From: Anaerolineae bacterium
GTDB lineage: Bacteria; Chloroflexota; Anaerolineae; Promineifilales; Promineifilaceae
Length of the DNA stretch: 46,240 nt
Assembly (NCBI GenBank): GCA_028277515.1
Contig: JANQGC010000228.1
Location: forward strand, 1 to 46,240
Direction: 5' to 3'
The translations under genes were made by a program, and so were the position numbers. Below, in pieces: positions 24,937 through 32,400 of this stretch (position 1 is the first letter of the stretch; every line of letters begins with the position of its first letter). The notes under the pieces were generated by a model. That model saw only the letters and a program-made list of their open reading frames with translations, was not told the DNA's origin and made no database searches.

Positions 24937-25283
24937 AAAAAGCAATTACCACGCCCCTAGGTGATTTACCTTACGAGCGACGCTGGAAGCAGCAGCTTTA
25001 CCCGGCGCCAATTGTGGTGGCTCTCATCCGGCGAGCTTCCAGGCTGGGTCAAGAAGCAGATTCAATGTCCCGCTATCTGCTGATCAAGCGTAATGGCGAT
25101 CCTTATAATGGGTTTTGGGCGTTGGTAGGTGGTAAATGGGAATTTGGTGAGTCGCTCCCTGAAGCTATTATCCGTGAGGTAAAGGAAGAAACCAATCTCG
25201 ATGCCACATTTGTTTCTTTACGTGGAATTGTCAGTGAGCGTCTTTCGCCGGTGAGCGATGAAGAAACGGGGTCACACTTATAA
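24933..25283 (+). CDS. Short Nudix hydrolase, C-terminally truncated
   Basis: 116 residues. The Nudix box runs from Gly67 to Leu89 (GKWEFGES ... REVKEETNL) with all the acidic metal ligands present, but Asn88 replaces the usual Gly. Nudix enzymes hydrolyse nucleoside diphosphates linked to another group, for example ADP-ribose or NAD derivatives. Only 27 residues follow the box, where complete family members usually have 50 or more, so one or two strands and the final helix of the fold appear to be missing. The frame ends ETGSHL exactly where the kinase gene begins (TAATG overlap). It is also coupled to the NACHT gene (ATGA overlap). Activity is uncertain; it may act within a complex. Confidence 0.78.
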   Translation: MKKAITTPLGDLPYERRWKQQLYPAPIVVALIRRASRLGQEADSMSRYLLIKRNGDPYNGFWALVGGKWEFGESLPEAIIREVKEETNLDATFVSLRGIVSERLSPVSDEETGSHL

Positions 25284-27133
25284 TGCCCTTGTTACCAGGG
25301 GAAATTCTTAATAAACATTACCGGATCGTCAGCTTGCTGGGTAAAGGATCTTATGGTGCAGTTTATCGCGCCTGGGATCTGTCGGCCAAATCTGATGTGG
25401 CGATTAAGGAATATTTGGATCCCTCGGTTGAAACGCAAAAACGATTCCGCAACCAGGCACGGCAGTTGAGCCGCTTAAGCCATCCCCAATTACCGGCAAC
25501 CCTCGATCACTTTGTCTTAGATGGAAGCGGCCAATATTTGATAAGCCAATTTGTAGATGGGATTGATCTACAGAGCCTCATTGACCAGTATGGCACGCTG
25601 CCTTCTGATTTGATCATCCAATGGCTGCAAGCCATATGCCGGCCCCTTTCTTATCTGCACGAAAAAAATCAGCTTCATCTTGACATTAAGCCAGCGAACA
25701 TGCGGTTAACCTCAGCCGGCGAATTGTTTTTGGTAGACAGCGGACTGCCGGAAATTGGTGTCCGCCCACATGCATCAGGGTATGGCTCGCCCGAACAGCA
25801 GGCGCAAACGGAAGTGACTCCCTCCAGTGATATTTACAGCCTGGGCGCGACGCTGTATACCCTGCTGACTACAAAGATCCCACCGAATGCACTCAGTCGA
25901 GAAAGCGGTTTGGAAACAATGCTGCCTGCTCGCGAAGTTAACCCCGATGTTGAACCCTTTCTTTCTGTGGTCGCCTCCAGGGCGATGTCTCTGCGCGCTG
26001 ACGCGCGATATGAGTCAGTCGAGGATTTTTCGGCAGCTCTGAACCGCCCGGTCGGCCGTCCCCAACCTGATAACAATCTTCCAAGACGAAGCGCAGAGAC
26101 AGCTTTTGTCCCGCCACCCCCGCGCCTGCCGCAAAGCAGAAGGCGACGTATGGAGATAAGAACTATTATTGGCTTAGCCGCCCTGCTGGTTTTGATCGTC
26201 ATTGGTGGGACAGCCATTAGCCTGTTTAATTTAGGCGGTTTTGGCGAAATCTCCGAAGCAGAGGCCACGGCGACACTGGAATCGGCCGTCGTCGCTGCTC
26301 TGACCTCATTAGCCCCCACTGCCACACCGACGCCGGAACCCACAACCCCACCGACGCCCACGCCGGAACCCTTTATCACGAAGACCGGATCGAACATGAT
26401 TCTCATTCCTGAAGGTGTATTTTTGATGGGCAATGATGAAAGCGAGGCCAGAGATGAGCAGCCGGCCCACCTGGTTCAATTGGACGCTTACTACATCGAT
26501 CAAACAGAGGTGACCAATGGGGACTATGCGCAGTGTGTTGAGGATGAAGTTTGCCAACCCCCGGTCAGTTCCAATGCGACCACCCACGGCCGTTATTTCG
26601 GCAACAGCGCGTTTGACGATTACCCGGTTATATTCGTTACCTGGAATCAGGCTGACACTTTTTGTCAATGGCGTGATGGGCGGCTGCCATCGGAAGCAGA
26701 GTGGGAAAAAGCGGCCGGTTTTGATGGCGAGGAAGGTATTCGTACCCGCTACCCTTGGGGGGATGAATTTGATGGAACCCGTTTGAATTATTGCGATCAG
26801 AACTGCTCCAGAGAAGATCGTGATCCGCAGGTAGATGATGGCCACCAGGATACGGCGCCGGTGGCCAGCTATGAAAACGGCCGGTCCCCTTCCGGTGTTT
26901 ATGACATGGCCGGCAATGTGATGGAATGGGTCGGCGATTGGTACGATTCCCGCTTTTATCGCGATTCGACCGACACCAATCCATTAGGCCCGGTTGAAGG
27001 ACAGTTCAAGACCATTCGCGGCGGATCGTGGCTGTCCTCCGCGGAAGATACAACAGTGACCGTACGCGATTCTTTTGAACCACTCGTAGCCAGGGCCAAT
27101 TTGGGCTTTCGCTGCGCAATGACACCTCAATGA
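25283..27133 (+). CDS. Transmembrane Ser/Thr protein kinase fused to an extracellular FGE-sulfatase-like domain
   Basis: 616 residues. The kinase domain (about 12-255) has the glycine loop GKGSYGAVY (20-28), VAIK with Lys42, catalytic loop HLDIKPAN (132-139), and SPE at 169-171. Two changes stand out: the alpha-C Glu is replaced by Gln58 (FRNQARQL), and the DFG motif reads DSG (152-154). Asp134, Lys136, Asn139 and Asp152 remain, so activity is plausible. One transmembrane helix (about 295-315) and a Thr/Pro linker (345-363) lead to an FGE/SUMF1-type domain (about 368-614: MILIPEGVFLMG, RLPSEAEWEKAA, GNVMEWVGDW, IRGGSW, GFRC). The paired catalytic Cys of true formylglycine-generating enzymes is absent, so this is probably a binding or sensing domain. 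Third gene of the NACHT-Nudix-kinase operon. Confidence 0.9.
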   Translation: MPLLPGEILNKHYRIVSLLGKGSYGAVYRAWDLSAKSDVAIKEYLDPSVETQKRFRNQARQLSRLSHPQLPATLDHFVLDGSGQYLISQFVDGIDLQSLIDQYGTLPSDLIIQWLQAICRPLSYLHEKNQLHLDIKPANMRLTSAGELFLVDSGLPEIGVRPHASGYGSPEQQAQTEVTPSSDIYSLGATLYTLLTTKIPPNALSRESGLETMLPAREVNPDVEPFLSVVASRAMSLRADARYESVEDFSAALNRPVGRPQPDNNLPRRSAETAFVPPPPRLPQSRRRRMEIRTIIGLAALLVLIVIGGTAISLFNLGGFGEISEAEATATLESAVVAALTSLAPTATPTPEPTTPPTPTPEPFITKTGSNMILIPEGVFLMGNDESEARDEQPAHLVQLDAYYIDQTEVTNGDYAQCVEDEVCQPPVSSNATTHGRYFGNSAFDDYPVIFVTWNQADTFCQWRDGRLPSEAEWEKAAGFDGEEGIRTRYPWGDEFDGTRLNYCDQNCSREDRDPQVDDGHQDTAPVASYENGRSPSGVYDMAGNVMEWVGDWYDSRFYRDSTDTNPLGPVEGQFKTIRGGSWLSSAEDTTVTVRDSFEPLVARANLGFRCAMTPQ

Positions 27134-27142
27134 GTTATAGTT

Positions 27143-27173
27143 AAAGCTCCAGACATAACCTGGGGCTTTTTTT
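27143..27173 (+). terminator. Rho-independent terminator of the NACHT-Nudix-kinase operon
   Basis: AAAGCTCCAG (27143-27152) pairs with CTGGGGCTTT (27160-27169) with one G-U pair around a 7-nt loop, and seven T in a row span the end of the stem and the tail. It lies 10 nt after the kinase stop codon. Confidence 0.88.
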
Positions 27174-27214
27174 AATTGATATTGGCTGAAACCAGATACC
27201 CAAGGAGTCGTTTG

Positions 27215-28513
27215 ATGCTCACGCAACCTATCCCATCATTATCATCCCTGGCCAATGAATTGCGATCCGGAAACTTGAATCTTCATTTGTACCTTGACCA
27301 CTTAGAAGATTTGTTCAGTCAAAAGGAAACCGAAGTGCAGGCTTTCGTTCCGGAAGAGGCGCGATTTAAAAGGCTGCATCTGCAAGCCAGTTCCTTGTTA
27401 AATACATTCCCCGATCCGGAAGATCGGCCGCCTCTATTTGGCGTGCCTGTCGGGGTGAAAGATATTTTTCAGGTAAGCGGATTACCCACGCGCGCGGGCA
27501 GCCGGCTGCCAAGAGAGATTTTGCACGGGGCAGAAGCACAAGCCGTCTCCGCGCTAGAATCGGCCGGGGCATTAATTCTGGGCAAAACGGTGACTACCGA
27601 ATTCGCTTATTTCGCCCCCGGCTCCACCCGCAACCCGCATAACCTGGAGCATACACCGGGCGGCTCCAGCAGCGGTTCCGCAGCGGCCGTCGCCGCCGGT
27701 CTAACTATGCTGGCTCTGGGCACACAAACCATCGGCTCAGTCAACCGTCCGGCCGCTTTCTGCGGCGTCGTCGGCTTTAAGCCCAGCTATGAACGGATAT
27801 CCAGGGATGGTGTGATCCCCCTATCGCCATCGGCCGATCACGTTGGCATTTTCGTACCATCAGTAACAGACGTTGCCCTGGGCGCTCCCCTACTAATCAG
27901 CGATTGGCAACAAACCAGCGCAAGCGCGCGCCCAGTGCTGGGCATCCCCGAAGGACCCTATCTTGCGCATGCATCGGCCGAGGGCCGCCAACATTTCGAC
28001 TCCATTTGCCGCCACCTTGAAAAAGAGGGTTACGAAGTCAAGGTCATTCAGGCCATGCCTGATTTCGCAGATATAGTTGCTCGACACCAACGCATCGTCG
28101 CCGCCGATGCGGCAATCGTTCACAAGATGTGGTTTGCTGAATATGAGAAACTCTATCATGAGAAAACCGCAGACCTGATCCGGCGCGGCCAGAATATTTC
28201 CAAAAAAGACCTGGAAAATGCGCGTCAAGGGCAGCTCCAACTACGCCAGGAACTTGGCGATCTGATGGCCAAAAACGGTATTGATTTATGGATAAGTCCA
28301 CCGGCCGTTGGGCCTGCTCCTCATGGCCTGGAAAGCACAGGCGATCCGGTGATGAATCTACCCTGGACACATGCCGGGCTGCCAACTTTAACAATTCCTG
28401 CCGGCCTAAATGGAGAAGGGCTGCCTTTGGGGTTGCAGGTAATTGGTGGTTGGCTGGCTGACGAGAACCTTATCAATTGGTCTCTAAATATTGAGAAGAT
28501 AATCTCATCATAA
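27215..28513 (+). CDS. Amidase (amidase signature family)
   Basis: About 432 residues from ATG 27215, chosen because AAGGAG lies 7 nt upstream; a longer frame from 27176 starts inside the previous terminator. The amidase-signature triad is visible: Lys in VPVGVKDIFQVSGLPT, the cis-Ser in TPGGSSSGSAAAVA, and the nucleophile Ser in TQTIGSVNRPAAFCG. Downstream GFKPSYERISRDGVIPLSPSADHVG is typical. These enzymes hydrolyse amides; the preferred substrate cannot be inferred. The TQTIGS form replaces the commoner TDTGGS but is seen in many members. It has its own start signal after the operon terminator, so it is likely an independent unit. Confidence 0.88.
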   Translation: MLTQPIPSLSSLANELRSGNLNLHLYLDHLEDLFSQKETEVQAFVPEEARFKRLHLQASSLLNTFPDPEDRPPLFGVPVGVKDIFQVSGLPTRAGSRLPREILHGAEAQAVSALESAGALILGKTVTTEFAYFAPGSTRNPHNLEHTPGGSSSGSAAAVAAGLTMLALGTQTIGSVNRPAAFCGVVGFKPSYERISRDGVIPLSPSADHVGIFVPSVTDVALGAPLLISDWQQTSASARPVLGIPEGPYLAHASAEGRQHFDSICRHLEKEGYEVKVIQAMPDFADIVARHQRIVAADAAIVHKMWFAEYEKLYHEKTADLIRRGQNISKKDLENARQGQLQLRQELGDLMAKNGIDLWISPPAVGPAPHGLESTGDPVMNLPWTHAGLPTLTIPAGLNGEGLPLGLQVIGGWLADENLINWSLNIEKIISS

Positions 28514-28520
28514 CTTCCCA

Positions 28521-28553
28521 AGAATGGTCCAATCTTGAAGATTGGACCATTCT
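28521..28553. repeat. 14-bp palindrome with GGTCCAATC core
   Basis: AGAATGGTCCAATC (28521-28534) and its exact complement (28540-28553) flank TTGAA, starting 7 nt after the amidase stop. The T-run that would make a strong terminator is missing. It shares its core with 16870-16902, with the arm order reversed. Confidence 0.7.
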
Positions 28554-28560
28554 CCTTCTA

Positions 28561-28589
28561 TTGACTTAACAATGGTACATCATTATAAT
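28561..28589 (+). promoter_or_regulatory. Predicted sigma70-type promoter of the P-type ATPase
   Basis: TTGACT (28561-28566) and a perfect TATAAT (28584-28589) are 17 nt apart, a near-consensus promoter. AGGTT begins 7 nt after the -10 hexamer and TTAGCC follows 11 nt later, inside the predicted start region, a place suited to a repressor site. Confidence 0.75.
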
Positions 28590-28602
28590 TAACTAAGGTT
28601 TT

Positions 28603-28634
28603 ACAATAAAATTAGCCTTGACTAATTTTATTGT
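28603..28634 (+). promoter_or_regulatory. 13-bp perfect inverted repeat in the ATPase leader
   Basis: ACAATAAAATTAG (28603-28615) and CTAATTTTATTGT (28622-28634) flank CCTTGA. It covers the beginning of the predicted transcript and ends 13 nt before the first possible ATG. It may be a dyad operator for a metal-responsive regulator or an RNA hairpin affecting translation; it overlaps the right half of the AGGTT...TTAGCC motif. Confidence 0.55.
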
Positions 28635-28647
28635 GAACAAGATATGA

Positions 28648-31059
28648 ATGATGCCCTCTTTGGGCTTAAATTGGGGACATGTGACAACGAATCAAGAACA
28701 AGATCAAAGCTGTTTGGAATTAATTGATGACGCTGTCGCCGATGAAGAAGGCGTTGTCAATGTCGCCGTTGACACGAAAAAGGCGACTGTTACTTTAGAT
28801 TATGATCCGGCCCAATTTGACGATGAAGATTTCATCCGCGTAACTCAACGGTTTGGACCAACCCTGGAAGAACGGTGGCGAACCTGTACCATGCGATTGG
28901 GCAAGCACGGAGGGCGAGCTTGCGAGTCTTGCGCCCTTTCATTAGAGCGCGAAGTGCAACAATTTCCTGGTGTGCGCCGCGCCTCAGCCAGCTTTGCCGG
29001 TGGGGTCATGAGTGTACAGTATGATGACCAGCTTGTGTCACCAGGGGAACTGGTGCAGCAGGTGGGGGATTTAGGCATCCGTGTGCAGCCATCTGCGGCT
29101 GTACTTCCGCCCGAAGAGGAGTCTCACGCGCAAACCTGGCCCCAAAAAGCGTGGCAGTGGAGCTTAGAAAATATTGAGGCGCTGTTCACAGCGATCACGT
29201 TTGTGACGATGATCGCCGGTTTAATCGCGGAAAACGCGGTATCTGCCTCCCCCTATTTAGCATCTGTTTTTTACGTCATCGCCTACATCACCGGGGGAAC
29301 TTTCGGTCTGAAAGCGGGTTTGGAGTCGCTGCGGGCGCGTACAATTGATGTCGATCTGATCATGGTACTGGCCGCCATTGGTGCCGCCTATGTCGGTCAA
29401 CCATTTGAAGGGGCTATGCTGCTGTTCCTCTTCTCTCTTTCCAATGTATTGCAGCATTATGCATTGGGACGCACGCGCAACGCTATCCGGGCTATGATGA
29501 AACTGCGCCCTTCTCAAGCGATGGTGCGCAAAGGAGATCAGATAATCCCTCTGCCCATTGAGCGCGTAAAGATCAGCGATCATATCGTCGTTAAGCCGGG
29601 CGAACGAATCGCCCTTGATGGCGTTGTCTTAGAGGGAGCAAGCGCCGTCAACCAGGCTTCCATTACGGGAGAATCGATGCCGGTCAACAAAGAGGTTGGA
29701 GATTCTGTTTTTGCCGGAACCATCAATCAAAATGGTTTTTTGGAGATTGGGGTTACGAAGCTGGCCAAGGACTCGACTATTGCCAGGCTGATCCAGATGG
29801 TGGAAGAAGCGCAAAGTGAAAAGGCGGAAACACAGCGTTTTATTGATAAAGCTGAACAGTATTATGCCATTGGGGTATTGGTTCTCACCGGCCTGGCGAT
29901 TCTCATTCCAACCTTCATCATGCAAGAGCCATTTAGTGAAACCATCTATCGGGCCATGACGATTATGGTTGCCGCTTCGCCCTGTGCCATCGTGATCAGT
30001 ACACCCGCGACGGTGCTTTCCGCCATTGGCAATGGCGCTCGCCGCGGCGTTTTGTTTAAAGGTGGGGTTCATGTCGAAAACGCAGCGACGGTTAAGGTCG
30101 TTGCCTTCGACAAAACCGGGACATTAACCCAGGGCGAACCCAGAGTCACCGATGTCGTGACATGCCAGTCATGGGAGGGCAATGAGGACGAATTGTTGGC
30201 GCTGGCCGCGGCCGTCGAGCATAAGTCTGAACACCCATTAGCCCAGGCCGTTGTCATGGCTGCCCAAGAGCGGGAGCTGGAAATCCCGGAAGCGGATGAA
30301 TTCCAGGCCATCACCGGCAAAGGGGTGCAGGCCATGGTTAACGGCCGTTTGTTGCACATCGGCAACCGCCGCTACTTCAAAGACATAGCACACAATGGTT
30401 TTGCCGATGCCGGCCAGATTGTGGAACGCCTGCAGAATGAAGGGAAGACCAGCATCCTGGTTGCCCAACTGGATGAAAACCAACAAGCGCGTATCCTCGG
30501 TGTAATCGCTTTTGCTGATATTTTGCGCGCCGATGCTAAGGCTGTCGTTTCCGATTTGAAGGAAAAAGGGGTCGAGCATGTGGTTATGCTCACCGGAGAT
30601 AATGATGTTGTCGCCCGGCATATCGCCGCCCAGGTTGGTGTTGATGACGTATATTCCGAACTGCTGCCCGAAGATAAGGTAGCCGTCGTCAACCAGGTAC
30701 GCCAGAAATATGGTCCGGTAGCTATGGTCGGCGATGGAGTCAATGATGCCCCGGCTTTGGCCACAGCGGATATAGGTATTGCTATGGGTGCAGCAGGGAC
30801 AGATGTGGCCCTGGAGACGGCCGATATTGTGCTCATGTCCGACAAACTGGGCAATATTCCTTACGTGATCGGCCTCAGTCGTAAGACGCGCCAGACCTTA
30901 ATCATCAATCTTTCTTTTGCCCTTTTTATGATCGTGTTGATGATCATCGCTATTTTTTATCGCGACTTAGGACTTCCGGCGGCAGTCATCGGCCATGAAG
31001 GAGGCACCGTGTTGGTCTCACTTAACGGGCTGCGCATGCTCAAGTACAATCCTGGCTAA
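28648..31059 (+). CDS. P1B-4 type metal-transporting ATPase, probable Fe(II) exporter
   Basis: 803 residues from ATG 28648; GTG 28681, with GGGGA before it, is an alternative start. Two ferredoxin-like N-terminal modules are visible: the first (about 20-70) lacks CxxC, the second (about 78-145) has CESC at 92-95. The P-type core has TGES at 340-343, DKTGT with phosphorylated Asp488, and GDGVNDAPAL. The transport motifs are SPC (444-446) in the membrane and HEGGT near 783, the signature of the P1B-4 group that exports Co(II), Zn(II) or Fe(II). The downstream DtxR-FeoA and feoB genes make Fe(II) the most likely ion. Expected hydrophobic helices are present. The exact metal needs testing. Confidence 0.88.
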   Translation: MMPSLGLNWGHVTTNQEQDQSCLELIDDAVADEEGVVNVAVDTKKATVTLDYDPAQFDDEDFIRVTQRFGPTLEERWRTCTMRLGKHGGRACESCALSLEREVQQFPGVRRASASFAGGVMSVQYDDQLVSPGELVQQVGDLGIRVQPSAAVLPPEEESHAQTWPQKAWQWSLENIEALFTAITFVTMIAGLIAENAVSASPYLASVFYVIAYITGGTFGLKAGLESLRARTIDVDLIMVLAAIGAAYVGQPFEGAMLLFLFSLSNVLQHYALGRTRNAIRAMMKLRPSQAMVRKGDQIIPLPIERVKISDHIVVKPGERIALDGVVLEGASAVNQASITGESMPVNKEVGDSVFAGTINQNGFLEIGVTKLAKDSTIARLIQMVEEAQSEKAETQRFIDKAEQYYAIGVLVLTGLAILIPTFIMQEPFSETIYRAMTIMVAASPCAIVISTPATVLSAIGNGARRGVLFKGGVHVENAATVKVVAFDKTGTLTQGEPRVTDVVTCQSWEGNEDELLALAAAVEHKSEHPLAQAVVMAAQERELEIPEADEFQAITGKGVQAMVNGRLLHIGNRRYFKDIAHNGFADAGQIVERLQNEGKTSILVAQLDENQQARILGVIAFADILRADAKAVVSDLKEKGVEHVVMLTGDNDVVARHIAAQVGVDDVYSELLPEDKVAVVNQVRQKYGPVAMVGDGVNDAPALATADIGIAMGAAGTDVALETADIVLMSDKLGNIPYVIGLSRKTRQTLIINLSFALFMIVLMIIAIFYRDLGLPAAVIGHEGGTVLVSLNGLRMLKYNPG

Positions 31060-31359
31060 GTAACCGGCGATTTGTGTCTTGGAAGTGAATTTACCTTTGA
31101 TAAGCGAGTCCAAATCAATCTGGTATTGACATTAACTATCGTTTTATTGGCTGAGTCGTTAGAAATTTTTCGGTTCTAAATCGAGGTTTTTTCTCTCAAA
31201 ACGCTTGCCAAAGTGTTCATTTATTTTTATAATCTAGGTTAATTGAAATAAATATTTAGCCAAGCCGAAATTAGGTTTTGATATTCTTTATGACTCTATT
31301 TTTTCATTCTGACAAAACATGCAAGCTTTTGTTGGTAAAGATTTTCAGGAGTAAGTGAA
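31060..31359 (+). promoter_or_regulatory. Intergenic region with the predicted feo operon promoter
   Basis: No gene is visible in these 300 nt. TTGCCA (31205-31210) and a perfect TATAAT (31228-31233) are 17 nt apart and should drive the DtxR-FeoA-FeoB operon. AGGTT follows at 31236 and TTAGCC at 31256-31261, resembling the arrangement at the ATPase promoter. A weak stem TTAGAA/TTCTAA near 31160-31180 followed by TTTTTT may end the ATPase transcript. AGGAG lies 8 nt before the ATG at 31360. Confidence 0.6.
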
Positions 31360-32400
31360 ATGGTTGGCCCGTTGACCGCCCTTTTAGCTGCTACTGCGTT
31401 AATGGCCATTGCTGCCTTACTTTTTTGGCCGAGGCATGGAGTCGTTCCTCGTTGGCGGCGGGAACGACGTTTAACCCAACGGGTGCTCAGCGAAGATGCG
31501 TTAAAACATATCTATAAATACGAATTAGAGGGGCGCCGGCCGTCAATGGAGAGCATCGCCGGAGCGTTGAGTATTAGCTTAAACCAGTCGGCCGATTTAT
31601 TTTCCCTCATGGAGGCCGACCACCTGGTCAAAGTGACCAAAGGCAATATTCAACTCACATCAACCGGGCGGGAAGCAGCCCTGCACATTATCCGCGCCCA
31701 TCGTTTATGGGAACGCTACCTGGCCGAAGAAACGGGCTATGCCGAGCAGGCCTGGCATGAAAAAGCGGATGACTGGGAACATGCGCTCACGCCTGATGCG
31801 GCCGATCATTTGGCGGCCCAACTTGGACATCCAACCTATGATCCGCACGGCGATCCCATTCCAACGGCTGCCGGGGATATCAAGGGGCAAGAAGGGCAAC
31901 CTCTGACCACAGCCGCGCCGGATTCCATCGCTCGTATTGTCCATTTGGAGGATGAACCGGAGGTGGTTTACGCTCAATTGGTGGCAGAAGGATTACATTT
32001 AGGGCAGATCGTGCGCATGGCCGAATCAACGCCGGAGCGCGTTCGTTTTTGGACCAACGGCAGTGAGCATGTACTGGCGCCCATTGTGGCATCTAACATT
32101 TCCGTCGTACCTTTGACGCCGCGTGAAGAAATGAAAGCGGGTGAGGAAATGGTTGGCACGCGACTTTCTAATCTTGACCTGGGAGAAACGGCCGAAGTAA
32201 TCGCTATCTCCAGCGCATCTCGGGGCGCGGAAAGACGCCGTCTGTTGGACCTGGGAATTGTCCCTGGCACATCCGTCACCGCAGAGGTACGCAGTCCTGG
32301 TGGTGATCCCACCGCATACCGTATCCGCGGCTCTTTAATTGCTCTGCGTAATGAGCAAGCAAACATGATCAAAATAAAGAAACTTGAGGCTGTTGCATGA
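31360..32400 (+). CDS. Membrane-anchored DtxR-type regulator fused to FeoA domains
   Basis: 346 residues. An N-terminal hydrophobic helix (3-23) is followed by a basic stretch and a DtxR winged helix (about 42-105). Next comes a metal-binding dimerisation domain (about 106-170) whose residues align with DtxR as His114, Glu118, His133, Asp137, Glu140 and His141; Asp replaces the Cys of DtxR. Two FeoA/SH3-like domains follow (about 185-252 and 263-343; the second contains [18 protein letters not shown]). DtxR proteins repress iron or manganese genes when metal-loaded; FeoA assists FeoB. A membrane anchor on such a regulator is unusual. The stop codon overlaps the start of the FeoB G-domain gene (ATGA). 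Whether it still binds DNA is untested. Confidence 0.87.
   Translation: MVGPLTALLAATALMAIAALLFWPRHGVVPRWRRERRLTQRVLSEDALKHIYKYELEGRRPSMESIAGALSISLNQSADLFSLMEADHLVKVTKGNIQLTSTGREAALHIIRAHRLWERYLAEETGYAEQAWHEKADDWEHALTPDAADHLAAQLGHPTYDPHGDPIPTAAGDIKGQEGQPLTTAAPDSIARIVHLEDEPEVVYAQLVAEGLHLGQIVRMAESTPERVRFWTNGSEHVLAPIVASNISVVPLTPREEMKAGEEMVGTRLSNLDLGETAEVIAISSASRGAERRRLLDLGIVPGTSVTAEVRSPGGDPTAYRIRGSLIALRNEQANMIKIKKLEAVA

Noticed and set aside
26390..27130. True formylglycine-generating enzyme activity of the kinase fusion
   Set aside because: The paired active-site Cys expected after the GGS motif is absent, and no sulfatase gene is nearby.
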